Notes: generated by a model from the sequence alone, not told the origin. A stretch of DNA of 64,000 bases from Thermococcus onnurineus NA1 (GCF_000018365.1 NC_011529.1:1302001-1366000); one strand, 5' to 3'; shown: positions 18,904 through 28,212, counted from the first letter of the stretch. Program-made: numbers and translations.

Positions 18904-19479
18904 ATGAATCTCCTCATCATTGCTCCCTGTTTGCTCAGCCCGTTTTACGTCTATAGGGGCCCAAAGGAGAAGGAGTACAAGACGGCGGAGGAACTGAGAA
19001 AGCTTTTCGCTCAGCTTGGCGATGAGTGGCAGGTTCTGGCCTACCCATGCCCCGAATACGAGCTGATAGGCTGGCCAAGACCGCCCATGAGCAGGGAAGC
19101 TTACATGCACCTCGGCATGGTAGAGAAGGCAAAAACGATAGCCGATTTCATAGGCCGGGTTCTGACTGAGGAGATGCCCGAGAAAGTGGTTTTTCTTGGG
19201 GTTAGGGGTTCCCCAACGTGCGGCGTCTTCCACACGAGCTCGAGTGACCCGGAGAGCTATCCCTACAAGGCTGTCCAGGAGTTCTTCTACCTGAGCAAGG
19301 AGGAGAGGCTGAAGCGCTCGAAGGAGCTGGTGATGGAGCAGAACTTCAGGCTCGTCCAGATGCCCGGAATACTGTTTGAAATCCTAATGGCGAGGTTCCC
19401 GGAGGCGGTTTACGTCGAGTTTGATAAGGAGGATATCGAGGATAGTATTGAAAGGGTAAAAGAAGCCCTTTGGAACTAA
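18904..19479 (+). CDS. DUF523-like cysteine protein, function unknown
   Basis: A 191-residue protein. Its N-terminus ([17 protein letters not shown]), the [19 protein letters not shown] stretch and [19 protein letters not shown] recall DUF523, whose members share early CLL and later SP(S/T)CG motifs; a related family has been labelled a predicted secreted protein, yet no signal peptide is seen here. The paired cysteines suggest a metal, Fe-S or thiol site. The ribosome site GGTGATG lies inside the end of the AT-rich upstream gene. GC-rich codon usage returns here. Confidence 0.65.
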
Positions 19480-20825
19480 GCCCTCGCTATCGCCTCCTTC
19501 ACCAGCCTCTCGGCCTTCTCCATCAGTTCTTTCGCCTTCTCCTCGGTGTGGGCCTCGAGGGTTATCCTCATTATCGGCTCCGTTCCGCTCGGTCTAAAGA
19601 GAATCCACCAGTCACCGTTCTCAATCCTGACGCCGTCGATGTCTATAAGTCGCTCGTAGTCGAAGGACTTCAGCGCCTCGTGAGCGATTATCTCCATGGC
19701 CCTTGCCTTCTTTCCGTTGGGACACGGAATCTTGGCCCTGAGTGTCACGTAGCGAGGCACTTCCTTGGCGAGTTCACTTATCGGGCCGAGCCTATCTATC
19801 ATCTCAAGAACGAGAGCTCCTGCGAAGATACCATCGGGGGTGAGGTTCCACTGGGGAATGATCCAGGTTCCGCTCGGCTCGCCGCCGAAAATTCCGCCGT
19901 GTTTGGCAAGCTCATCGGCCACCGCAACGTCACCGACGCGCGTCCTCAGAACCTCACCGCCAAGGGGCTTGATGTAGTCATCTAGGGCAAAGCCGGCATC
20001 GACGGTTGTAACTACCTTACCCTTCCCGAACTTCCTGAGCATGTAGCCCGCGATAAGCGAGAGCATCACCTCATATTCAACGAAGTTGCCCTGGTCATCA
20101 ACAACGCCTATTCTATCCGCGTCACCGTCGTGGGCGATTCCAACGTCGGCTTTCATGGCTTTGACTGTCTTAGCGAGCATGGCCAAGCTCTTCGCGTTCG
20201 GCTCAAGCTCCCTCACGAAGAAACCGCTTGGGTGAGAGTTAAGGCTGATAACCTTGTTCCCAAGCTCGCGCTGGAGGTAGGGACTGAGGATTGAACCGGC
20301 ACCGTTGCCAGAATCAATTACAACGGTGTAAGAATTATCAAGGTGCACTATCCTCAGCGCTTCTCTAAGGTATTCCTCCTTAGGGTCGGCCGTTCTAACC
20401 TTCCCAATTTCGTTCCACGCGGCCTTTCTGAAGTTCCCGGAATCAATTATCGCCTCAAGCTGGTTCTCCATCTCTGGCGTGTATGCCATCCCGTTGGGCT
20501 GCCAGACCTTTATGCCGTTGTACTGGGAAGGGTTGTGGGAGGCGGTTATTGTAACCCCTGCGTCAGCCCCGTAGAGCTTGATGGCAAAACCGGTGAGCGG
20601 GGTAGGTGCGAGGCCTATGTCGATGACGTCAACACCAGTTGATAGAAGTCCGCTTATTAACGCCCGTTTGAGCATCCCGCCGCTCGTCCTCGTGTCCCTG
20701 CCGACGACAACGGTTCCGCCGCCGAGGTAGGTGCCCAGCGCCCTTCCGACGTTCAGAGCAAGCTCTGGAGTCAGCTTTTCGTTGACGATCTCCCTGATGC
20801 CGCTTGTGCCGAAGTACTTCCCCAT
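19476..20825 (-). CDS. Phosphohexomutase (phosphoglucosamine/phosphomannomutase family)
   Basis: A 449-residue alpha-D-phosphohexomutase. All four domain signatures are present: FGTSGIRE at the start, the phosphoserine loop [15 protein letters not shown], the metal loop [12 protein letters not shown], the sugar loop GGEPSGTW and the phosphate loop [11 protein letters not shown]. The exact sugar phosphate cannot be read. ATG 20825 (MGKYFGTSG) follows minus-strand GGGTGGTT, and a TATA-like GGGTTATATTTTG lies at about 20866-20878. Overlaps the previous gene by four bases convergently. Confidence 0.88.
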
Positions 20826-20883
20826 GAGAACCACCCGTGAAAATGATGGAGAAAAGTAGAATGGGCAAAATATAACCCTTTCG

Positions 20884-21267
20884 TCACTTCTTCACGAGCC
20901 TGTATATGGCCACCTTGACCTCGTAGCTATCGACATTCATAGGAGCCTTGTAGTCCACCCTAACCTGGAAGGGCTGGCTTGAGCCGTAGATCATGCTCTC
21001 CATTTCAGATTCAGTCAGAACGTTGCCGTTCTCGTCGAGTATCACTATCTTCTCAACGGTCCCCTCGCTTTCAGCAGTGATGTAGTACTTGCCCGGCTCG
21101 AGGACGTTCGAAAGGTAGAAGACGTCTCCAGAGACCATTTCGGTCTTGCCCTCAACCAAGACCTGGTCGTAGGCGTTGAGGTAGTAGTACTGCATGCCGA
21201 AGACCGCGACTATGCCTATGACTATGAGCAGGAAGAAGCCAACGATCAGCTTTTTGATCAGTCCCAT
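20884..21267 (-). CDS. Membrane-anchored small protein, unknown
   Basis: A 127-residue protein with an N-terminal anchor ([19 protein letters not shown]) and a beta-rich outer domain ([25 protein letters not shown]...). It begins four bases after the stop of the CGP-CTERM protein gene, so it is the last gene of the same minus-strand operon and is likely exposed on the cell surface. No family recognised. Confidence 0.75.
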
Positions 21268-21271
21268 ATCA

Positions 21272-22975
21272 TCACCTCCTCCGAGTTATTGCAATCACCA
21301 GCAGCGCGAGCAGGGCCATTATCCCTGGCCCGCAGGTCACGTCTACCGAAACTCCCCCGTCAGTGCCTGTTCCCTCGCTGCTGGAGCCGCTGGATGGGCT
21401 TGGGCTTGTGAAGCCGGAACCTTCAGATGTGGTGGCTGGCGAGTGAACCGATGTGGCAGGGCCGGCAGAGTCCTCAGTTCCCCCCTCGGATGAACCCGTC
21501 TGGTTGCAGGCTTCCTCAACGTGGAAGTACTCGCTTGGGTGGTCGTGAACCCAAACATCCACCGGGGCAACCCTGTACCACTCCCACGTCGGGAGGTCGT
21601 CGAACTCAAAGGTTCCTTCAAAGCTGGCCTCAGAGTAGAGGGGGACCTTCACGAACTTCACGTCGTCCTTTCCCAGGTCCACGAAGTTCGGAACCCACGC
21701 GGTCAGTTCGCCTCCCTTCTCGACATGGTGGACGTCACAGCCAGCAAAGCTCATGTTGGAGTCCAGCTTCAGGAGCCTGTCAGGAAGAAGGAAGATAGCA
21801 AAGCCGTTTCTGGCGCGGGCTATATACCAGCTGTGGGGCTGGACGTCGTAGTAAACTCTGAGAACATCTCCGGAGGGGGACATCTTAACGAGCGGGTCGA
21901 AGAAAACGTAGTTCCCGTCATCGGCGAGGGCAAAGCCGGCAGGGGATTCTCCATTGTAGAGGGTCGTGTTCCAGAAGCCGCTCCAGAGGATGTTGCCCTT
22001 CTTGTCAAGCTTTACCCAGATTGAGGCACCGCCGTCGTACTTCCCGGGAAGGCCGTTGGTGTAGAGCCATCCGTCGGGGACGCTGTAGAGCATCGGTCTT
22101 CCACCAGAGAGAGTGTTGAAGCGCCCCATCTTCCAGAGCTCACCGCCGTCTACCGCCTGCTTGTACTCCCTGACCCACTCAGGTTTTCCGGTTTCGGGGT
22201 CTATTGCCAGGAATCCGAGGTCCGGACCGCCGAGGGAGGAAGAGAATGCTATGGCAACTTCACTCCCGTCGAAGCCCACTGCGTTCACGTACTCGTGGAT
22301 GCTCTCCCTGCCGTAGATGTGGATCCACTCCAGGTTTCCGGAGGAGTCGAACTTTATCGCCCCTATGTCGAGGGCCGAGGCTATGCCTTCCCAATCATAT
22401 GGATCGTCCGGGTTTTTATGATGCATGTGCGCGTAGACGGGGGCCACAACAATGGCCCCATCGCCCGTGGGCTGAACCCTGATGCCCGAATAACCACCTT
22501 TTGAGTTCTTGAAGGCCTTGGCCCAGACCGGGTTTCCTGAGAAGTCGAACTTGACCAGCGTGAAGAGCGGGTCCCCCTTGATCCAGTCATCCGGTGCCGA
22601 GACGTTGAGGACGCCGTTCGTTCTTAAGACAACATAGATGCCATCATTTCCTACGGCGATGTCCGATACAACCTGATACTGCCCGTAGGGGAGGTTGAGG
22701 GGAAGTTCCTGGCTGAGGCTGAGATTCTTGACCCAGAGTACCTCCCCCATCGGCGAGAGGTGTATCAGAACCGCTAATCCGGCCCCGTGGCTTCCGAGGA
22801 GGTAGTAGTCCCCCGCGTTCCCCGGAACGAATGCCATGGGGTTGTAGACGCTGTCGAACATCGTTTTATCGCGCTGGACGCCGTAAACAACCTCCCACGC
22901 GCTGGAGGGACTTGTAAGGGGCAGGAAAAGGCCCACAACAAGGAAAAATGCAACGAAGATGCCGGATTTTCTCAT
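21272..22975 (-). CDS. Secreted beta-propeller protein with CGP-CTERM sorting tail
   Basis: About 567 residues. A signal peptide (KSGIFVAFFLVVGLFLPLTSPSSA) is followed by repeated blades of the form KFDSSGNLEWIHIYG or KLDKKGNILWSGFW, typical of PQQ/quinoprotein-like propellers. A Ser/Thr/Gly-rich linker leads to the tail TCGPGIMALLALLVIAITRRR, a textbook Thermococcaceae CGP-CTERM signal (Cys-Gly-Pro, hydrophobic helix, arginines). This predicts processing and anchoring at the cell surface. ATG 22975 follows GAGGGAGTG. Substrate or ligand unknown. Confidence 0.9.
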   Translation of the reverse strand: MRKSGIFVAFFLVVGLFLPLTSPSSAWEVVYGVQRDKTMFDSVYNPMAFVPGNAGDYYLLGSHGAGLAVLIHLSPMGEVLWVKNLSLSQELPLNLPYGQYQVVSDIAVGNDGIYVVLRTNGVLNVSAPDDWIKGDPLFTLVKFDFSGNPVWAKAFKNSKGGYSGIRVQPTGDGAIVVAPVYAHMHHKNPDDPYDWEGIASALDIGAIKFDSSGNLEWIHIYGRESIHEYVNAVGFDGSEVAIAFSSSLGGPDLGFLAIDPETGKPEWVREYKQAVDGGELWKMGRFNTLSGGRPMLYSVPDGWLYTNGLPGKYDGGASIWVKLDKKGNILWSGFWNTTLYNGESPAGFALADDGNYVFFDPLVKMSPSGDVLRVYYDVQPHSWYIARARNGFAIFLLPDRLLKLDSNMSFAGCDVHHVEKGGELTAWVPNFVDLGKDDVKFVKVPLYSEASFEGTFEFDDLPTWEWYRVAPVDVWVHDHPSEYFHVEEACNQTGSSEGGTEDSAGPATSVHSPATTSEGSGFTSPSPSSGSSSEGTGTDGGVSVDVTCGPGIMALLALLVIAITRRR

Positions 22976-22988
22976 TTTCCACACTCCC

Positions 22989-23407
22989 TCATGGTTTTCT
23001 GATTTTAACAACGCTTATCGAGTTCGCGAACTCCTCTGCCGAGAGCTCCCCGGAGAGGCCTTCAGTAGGTCGCCGCTGGAAACAGAAACGTTGACGTTCC
23101 TCCCCCAGAGGTAGACTATCTCCACTCTGCTTACCCAGGGCGCGTCTTCAAGAACAGCGAGGCTCATCTTGGCGTAGTCCCTCCAGAAGGAGTCCTCCCC
23201 AGCTAAATACTCGAGGGAAACGCTCGCGGTATCGTTCGTAACCCTCACGTCGTGCACGATGCCGTCGAAGAGGCCCAGGTCGTTCTCAATCCTGAACTCC
23301 GGGCGGCGGATGTCCTCGAAGACGGGGTTGTCGGAGTCCCCGTTTTTGACCGTCAGAGCCGACAACAGAACAACGCCTAGAAAAAGGGCCAGTTTTTTGA
23401 ACATCAT
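22989..23407 (-). pseudogene. Small exported protein, 3' end probably frameshifted
   Basis: The frame as read ends at 23015 (about 130 residues) after a signal peptide (FKKLALFLGVVLLSALTV) and a beta-rich body ending RNVNVSVSSGD. It then turns into an arginine/serine-rich tail unlike a protein end. The adjacent frame instead reads PTEGLSGELSAEEFANSIS and stops at 22989-22991, 13 bases before the next start and overlapping that gene's ribosome site, as operon genes usually do. Adding one C near 23068-23070 restores this. The ATG at 23407 overlaps the stop of the 43-residue gene. Function unknown. Confidence 0.6.
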
Positions 23408-23535
23408 ACCAACCTCCGAAGGAGCCCCAGGAACCACCTCGCGAGCAGGAGGAAAACTATAACTGCCCCAAGGATCAGAAAAAGCCCGATCAGCGGACCG
23501 AGAATGTGGAAGCCCGTGAGGGGTTCCGAACTCAT
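23404..23535 (-). CDS. 43-residue single-helix membrane protein
   Basis: An open frame too short for most gene finders: MSSEPLTGFHILGPLIGLFL then ILGAVIVFLLLARWFLGLLRRLV. One long hydrophobic helix is followed by an arginine-bearing amphipathic end. Minus-strand GGAAGTGAGT precedes the ATG at 23535. Its TGA overlaps the next start (GTATGATG), typical of coupled genes. It heads the surface-protein operon 20884-23535. No function can be assigned. Confidence 0.65.
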   Translation of the reverse strand: MSSEPLTGFHILGPLIGLFLILGAVIVFLLLARWFLGLLRRLV

Positions 23536-23658
23536 ATACTCACTTCCGCAACAAACCCATCTCGTGGAAAAGAAAAGCGGGACAGGGCTTGCATTTCTAC
23601 AAATTACGCAGTTATGGGTAATAAGGCTTTTGGAAAAGAAAATTCGAAATTGGAAAAT

Positions 23659-24444
23659 TCAGAACAAGCTTTCCCGAAGATTTTTCACAAGTTCAACCAG
23701 TTTTCTGGCCCTCTCAAGCGAGACCTCGTTCTCGACTTTCCCCCCGCGCTTTATCCACGTGCCAATTATGAAGCCATCCGCATGCTTCCAGAGCAGAGGA
23801 AGGTTGTCATAGGAAGTTCCAGAACCAACTACGACCGGCACGGGGGAGATTTTCTTCGCCAGGGCGAGCTTTTCTAGGTCAACAGGCTTTCCTGTTGCCC
23901 TCCCACTAACCACGACTGCATCGGCAAGACCTCTCTCTACGGTGTCCAGCAAGGCGTCCTCGAAGTCCCCGAAATGAACCGCGTGTTTGACGTGGACGTC
24001 AGCAAAGATCTTGATTTTGCTCGGAAGCAGCTTCTTGATCCGGGCGAGTTCGTGGGCTATGCCCTCTATTATTCCTTGGTCGGTGTAGGCCACTCCACTC
24101 AGGACGTTCACTCTGATGAAATCGGCCTTTACGGCGTAGGCAATCGAATAGGCTGCAACTCCGTCGTTCCTGAGGACGTTTATCCCGAGGGGAATTGAAA
24201 CCTCCTCACGTATGGCCCTGGCAACGACCGCCAGAGACGCGACTGTAGTTTTGTCAACATACTTCGGGAAGGGCACGTCCCCGAAGTTTTCCACCATGAT
24301 CGCGTCGAAGCCAGCTTCCTCAATCGTTCTCGCGTCCGCTATGGCCCGCTCAATGAGGGAATCAAAGTCACCATCGTAGAGGTATGAACCCGGCAGGGGC
24401 TTGAGGTGCACCATCCCGATAAGGAGCTTTTTCTCAAAGTCCAT
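23659..24444 (-). CDS. BtpA/SgcQ family TIM-barrel protein
   Basis: A 261-residue protein matching the BtpA family: MVHLKPLPGS near the start, IEEAGFDAIMVENFGDVPF, SGRATGKPVDLEKLALAK and VVVGSGTSYDNLPLLWKHADGFIIGTWIK. Cyanobacterial BtpA stabilises photosystem I, which cannot apply here; the fold suggests a phosphate-binding TIM barrel, possibly acting on a nucleoside or sugar phosphate. ATG 24444 follows GGTGGT, with AAGTTTAATATC about 35 bases upstream. Confidence 0.85.
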   Translation of the reverse strand: MDFEKKLLIGMVHLKPLPGSYLYDGDFDSLIERAIADARTIEEAGFDAIMVENFGDVPFPKYVDKTTVASLAVVARAIREEVSIPLGINVLRNDGVAAYSIAYAVKADFIRVNVLSGVAYTDQGIIEGIAHELARIKKLLPSKIKIFADVHVKHAVHFGDFEDALLDTVERGLADAVVVSGRATGKPVDLEKLALAKKISPVPVVVGSGTSYDNLPLLWKHADGFIIGTWIKRGGKVENEVSLERARKLVELVKNLRESLF

Positions 24445-24679
24445 GGAATACCACCAGTTAGGGTTGGAAGGAGAGATATTAAACTTTGCCCAGGTGGAAC
24501 GTATCAGGATAGAAGCAGAGCTGAAAGAGAGACCTAAGGAAGTCTTTCTGAAGATGGGAGAGAAGAGAAAGCCCCTCAAACCCCCTCATAGAAAGTGTTG
24601 ATAGGGAGATGCCCTTTCTCCTGTATCGCAAGGAAAGTTAATATAACACGAACACCACAAGAACTGGCGGTGAGTTAAC

Positions 24680-25255
24680 GTGGAGAAAGAACTACCCAAG
24701 GCCGTACTCAGGCACCTTGAGCACGGTGAGGAGGTGCTCTTTTCAATAAGGAAGAAGATCAGTCTGGAGAAGCCCAAGTGGCTTCTCGTGACTGACAGGA
24801 GGATAATATACCTCGACGAGAAGATCCTCGGAAGATACGAGATGAAAGCTATCCCTTACCAGAAGCTGGAGCAGATAACGGTGAAGCTTGGAGTAATGTC
24901 CTCGGAGTTCATAATCCAGGGAGAGGAGAACATCACCCTCAGACTCGGCTGGATGAACAAGGAAGAGGCGAGAAAGGCCATAAACGCTATAAAGGACGCC
25001 CTCAACGCTATAGCCGTCGAACCGGTTTCCATCGACGTGAAGAAGGGCCTGACTAGCGAGACGTGGACGTTAAAGAAGCCTAAGGAGTTCATAACGAGAA
25101 CCGTGCCTGCGGAAGCCATCGTCCAGCACCCGCCTGCCAAAAAAGAAGAGGATCCGCTCGAAAAGCTCAAGAAGCTCAAGGAGCTCTACGATATGGGCGT
25201 TATTACTCAGGAGGAGTACGAGGAAAAGAGAAAGAAGCTGTTGGAGCAGATTTAG
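24680..25255 (+). CDS. PH-like domain protein with C-terminal SHOCT motif
   Basis: A 191-residue soluble protein. Residues 10-115 fit a bacterial pleckstrin-homology fold (LLVTDRRIIYLDEKILGRYE, LEQITVKLGVMSSEFII). The last 35 residues, DPLEKLKKLKELYDMGVITQ and EEYEEKRKKLLEQI, are a clear SHOCT oligomerisation motif. Function unknown; such proteins often sit at membranes or in stress responses. GTG 24680 follows GGTGAG, and AAGTTAATATAAC at about 24637 is the likely TATA box. Confidence 0.75.
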   Translation: MEKELPKAVLRHLEHGEEVLFSIRKKISLEKPKWLLVTDRRIIYLDEKILGRYEMKAIPYQKLEQITVKLGVMSSEFIIQGEENITLRLGWMNKEEARKAINAIKDALNAIAVEPVSIDVKKGLTSETWTLKKPKEFITRTVPAEAIVQHPPAKKEEDPLEKLKKLKELYDMGVITQEEYEEKRKKLLEQI

Positions 25256-25288
25256 TTTTTCCCCTAATCTCCCCAAAAGGGAGAAAAA

Positions 25289-27445
25289 TCAAAGCCTGCC
25301 CTTTCTAAAGGCCAACAGGAGCAGGAGTGCCCCAATTGTCACAAGGGCCACGTAGGGGATCCAGTCCGGGGATTTGCCCGGCATTTCTGGGGACGTTGTG
25401 GTCAATCTTTCCGTCGGAATTTCTGTGAGTTCCGTGCTAAGGAGAACCGTTGAGTTTGTCCTCCCGTAGAGGGTGATGTTGAGCGGCTCAAGTTCATCCC
25501 ATGGCAGACCCCTGTAGAGCTCGACCGAGAAAATCGTCCCGTTGGGGAGCGGCACGACTGTAAAGTAGTAGCCCGTGCTCGACTTTATCAGCGGCCTCGG
25601 CTCGGCCAACTCCGGAAGGCTTCCTTTAATCCAAAGGGAGCCCGTCAGGTTGCTGCCATTGACGACTATCAGTGAAGGGACGTCCCCGCTGGAATAGTAG
25701 TGCAGCTTTACGGTGTTACTCTTTCCGTAACTCGTCTCAACGTAGACGGAAATCCACGAGTCCTCAGTTTCCACCTCAGGGACCTCAACGAGTATCTGGT
25801 CGTCCTCCCACGAGAGCACCTTCGCCTTCTCGCCGCCGATGAATACCTCTCCATCGTTTCCAAAGCCCGCTCCGGCTACGAGAACCCTCTGGCCCGGTTG
25901 AGCCGTGTAAGGCGTGAGCGAGCCTATGAGAGGTTCTTTCTGCTCGCCCTCCACGTGGAAGATGTAGATGGAATTGCGCGGGAGTGTCACGCTTGCTCTA
26001 CCATTTTCAACCACCATTTCGGCCCCGTGGAGGGCATCGACGTATCTCCCATCGCTCCAGTCGAGCGAAAGCGTGAGGTTTTTGTCCGGGCCCTTGTTCA
26101 TGACCACAAGGAGTCTATGAGCCCCGAAGGCTCTCTCAAATGCCCAGACGTTGTAGTCAGCGTAGAGGGTTCTGAAGTCGCCGAAGGCTAAAGCGTCGTT
26201 GGTCTTCCTCAGCTCCGCAAGGGTTCTGATTATCCGCGCCGCCTCCGTTGTGTTGTTGAAGACCATCATGGGCCTGTTGTAGGGGTCGCCCTTTCCGTCC
26301 TTGCTAACCAGATAGCTCTCGTCGCCGTAGTAGATAACCGGAATGCCAGGAAGAGTCATTGTCAGTGCTAGCGCCATGTGGTAGCGATCCAGACGATGGT
26401 TCTCGTTGAGGAAGCGAACGAGGTCGTGGCTGTCGAGGAAGTTTACCTGTTTGTTGGGATAAACAAAGAGTGAATAATAATCCTCGAGCTCCCTCGCGAG
26501 ATCCTTCATGCTTCCTCCGTAGGCGAAGGTTCTCACGATGTCGTTCCTTATCGGTATACCGAGCAAGGGGGAGACGTTCGAGTAGAGGTAGAAGTAGTAC
26601 ATATCGTCGGTTTTCTGGGGGCTGAGGGAGTAGTACTCACCGTAGATGAAGAGCGGCCTTTCAGAGCTCGAGTAGAGGTCCAGGTAGAAGCTCTCCAGCC
26701 ATCCCAGATCCATATGCTTTACTGCGTCGATCCTGAAGCCGCAGGCGCCGGCCTCGACGAAGAGCCTCGCACCGTCCTTCAGGTATGAATCCACCCAGGG
26801 GTTGAGCTGATTGAAGTCGGCTAAGCCAAAGAGGTTAGCGTATTTGAGCTGAAAGCCAAACCAGTCGCCTATGTCCCCATTGTGGTGATATATTAACTCC
26901 TTACTGCCGGTGTAGGGGTTCACCGTTGCATTTTTGGCGTCGTAATAGTAGTTCGTCACGAGCGTTCCGTTGTCGTAGAGCGAGCCGAGTTCACCGTCCG
27001 TCGCAGGGTTCGAATGATTGGGAACGTAGTCAACGATGATGCAGATTCCCCTCTTTTCTGCATCTTCAACGAGCCTCTTGAAGGTTTTCCAGTCACCGAA
27101 GTGCTCCTCTATGCGTTTATAGTCGTGCGTCCAGTAGCCATGGTAGGGAGCGCTTCCACCGGCCATCCTGTTGATGTTGTCGTTCAGGGGCGAGAGCCAT
27201 ATCATCGAGACACCGAGGCTCTGGATGTAGTCGAGCTTCTCTATAAGACCCTCCAGATCGCCGCCCCAGTAGAGGCGGTAGTTGGTGTGCATTGGATCGT
27301 AGAAGGGTTCGTTGTTGCTCTGGTTACCGTCGTAGAACCTGTCCACCATGACCTGATAGATGACCCCGCGCTCGGGGACGCTGTACGCCTCCACTGAGGG
27401 CAGGATGAGAAGGAGTATGAAAACCAGCACGAGTGCTCGCTTCAT
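25289..27445 (-). CDS. Secreted, membrane-anchored GH13 enzyme, cyclodextrin glucanotransferase-like
   Basis: A 718-residue alpha-amylase-family enzyme. A signal peptide (residues 1-20) precedes the catalytic barrel with VDYVPNHS (139-145), nucleophile GFRIDAVKH (Asp240), acid/base YGEYY (Glu270) and FLDSHD (Asp341). Around 512-595 there is an IPT/TIG domain (LTPYTAQPGQRVLVAGAGFG), as in CGTase domain D, then a starch-binding-like region. A Thr/Ser-rich stalk and terminal helix (IPYVALVTIGALLLLLAF, KGRL end) suggest cell anchoring. Archaeal CGTases of this layout make cyclodextrins from starch; pure hydrolysis is not excluded. A glycolytic-regulator site lies directly before the start. Confidence 0.85.
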   Translation of the reverse strand: MKRALVLVFILLLILPSVEAYSVPERGVIYQVMVDRFYDGNQSNNEPFYDPMHTNYRLYWGGDLEGLIEKLDYIQSLGVSMIWLSPLNDNINRMAGGSAPYHGYWTHDYKRIEEHFGDWKTFKRLVEDAEKRGICIIVDYVPNHSNPATDGELGSLYDNGTLVTNYYYDAKNATVNPYTGSKELIYHHNGDIGDWFGFQLKYANLFGLADFNQLNPWVDSYLKDGARLFVEAGACGFRIDAVKHMDLGWLESFYLDLYSSSERPLFIYGEYYSLSPQKTDDMYYFYLYSNVSPLLGIPIRNDIVRTFAYGGSMKDLARELEDYYSLFVYPNKQVNFLDSHDLVRFLNENHRLDRYHMALALTMTLPGIPVIYYGDESYLVSKDGKGDPYNRPMMVFNNTTEAARIIRTLAELRKTNDALAFGDFRTLYADYNVWAFERAFGAHRLLVVMNKGPDKNLTLSLDWSDGRYVDALHGAEMVVENGRASVTLPRNSIYIFHVEGEQKEPLIGSLTPYTAQPGQRVLVAGAGFGNDGEVFIGGEKAKVLSWEDDQILVEVPEVETEDSWISVYVETSYGKSNTVKLHYYSSGDVPSLIVVNGSNLTGSLWIKGSLPELAEPRPLIKSSTGYYFTVVPLPNGTIFSVELYRGLPWDELEPLNITLYGRTNSTVLLSTELTEIPTERLTTTSPEMPGKSPDWIPYVALVTIGALLLLLAFRKGRL

Positions 27446-27447
27446 TA

Positions 27448-27464
27448 TATCACCAGAAGTGATA
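27448..27464 (-). promoter_or_regulatory. Thermococcales glycolytic motif (Tgr site) at the CGTase-like gene
   Basis: TATCAC-N5-GTGATA, a perfect match to the motif bound by the TrmB-family regulator Tgr in Thermococcus kodakarensis. It lies between the probable TATA box (minus strand, CTTTTTTAAGCCC at about 27472-27483) and the ATG at 27445, and contains the ribosome site GGTGAT. A motif downstream of TATA is the repressing arrangement; sugar (maltotriose) relieves it in that species. Confidence 0.85.
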
Positions 27465-27485
27465 AGGGAAAGGGCTTAAAAAAGT

Positions 27486-28148
27486 TCATATTCCGGCTAT
27501 GTCTCTGAAGCGCAGGGAGATGTTGGAACCCATTATCTCATCGTTCGCAGCCTTGAGGGTCCTGAGCCTGTACTTGCCCTTGTCAGCGTTCCATTGGAGC
27601 ACAGTGCTGGCAGTCTCCTCAAGGAGATCCAGGAGCTCAGGTACTTTCTTCTCCATGACATCCCTGTTAATGAAGTAGAGCGCGAAGCGGCTCTTCTTCC
27701 CAACAAACATCGAGATATTACGGACGAGCCTTATAACTTCCTGCCTTTCAAGGGCCACGAAAAGCTTGTAAATGCCTAAGACGGGATTGCAAATGACCTC
27801 TTTTGGTACGACTTTCTCGTAAATTTTTTCATAATACTTGAAATCCAGGGAGTACTTATCAACCCCAACCTTTCCAAGAACATTTCCTACCTCGCGATTT
27901 CCACCAATTTTTATTACTGGAACCTTCAGAAGATCGTCAGTATTCAGACCCATAAGATCAAGTCTAACAACGTATTCAGCGAAGGTGTCAGAGATGTCGT
28001 CGATTAAAATAGGACGACCTCTTTCCATGCACCTGCGGCACATAAGATACAAAAGAAGCTCGGGTGAGGACACTGAACTGTATTCAACCAGCACGGTCTC
28101 TCCTGGCCTGAGTTTAAAGAGTATCGAGTCAATTCCATGACCGACCAT
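27486..28148 (-). CDS. DUF257 family protein (RecA-like fold)
   Basis: A 220-residue protein of the Thermococcales DUF257 family, recognised by FKLRPGETVLVEYSSVSSPE, YLMCRRCMERGRPILIDDISDTF and the Rossmann-like spacing of beta strands. The family resembles KaiC/RecA ATPase cores but lacks a good Walker A (KLRPGETV is in its place). Function unknown. ATG 28148 has GGGTGGT upstream and AGCTTTTATAC at about 28183-28193 as TATA box. Confidence 0.75.
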   Translation of the reverse strand: MVGHGIDSILFKLRPGETVLVEYSSVSSPELLLYLMCRRCMERGRPILIDDISDTFAEYVVRLDLMGLNTDDLLKVPVIKIGGNREVGNVLGKVGVDKYSLDFKYYEKIYEKVVPKEVICNPVLGIYKLFVALERQEVIRLVRNISMFVGKKSRFALYFINRDVMEKKVPELLDLLEETASTVLQWNADKGKYRLRTLKAANDEIMGSNISLRFRDIAGI

Positions 28149-28212
28149 GCTTGTACCACCCAGCATATTTTTGACTACCGAAGTATAAAAGCTTACCGAG
28201 GGGATACAGGTT

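Noticed and set aside
19470-19985. 171-codon plus-strand frame opposite the phosphohexomutase gene
   Set aside because: Shadow of a confident gene; no start signal or domain.
24494-24601. 35-residue plus-strand frame rich in Lys/Glu/Arg
   Set aside because: GTG start without a ribosome site, lies across the BtpA promoter side, no match; may be chance.
27001-27030. GGGTTCGAAT resembling a tRNA T-loop
   Set aside because: Lies inside the CGTase-like coding sequence and no cloverleaf can be folded.
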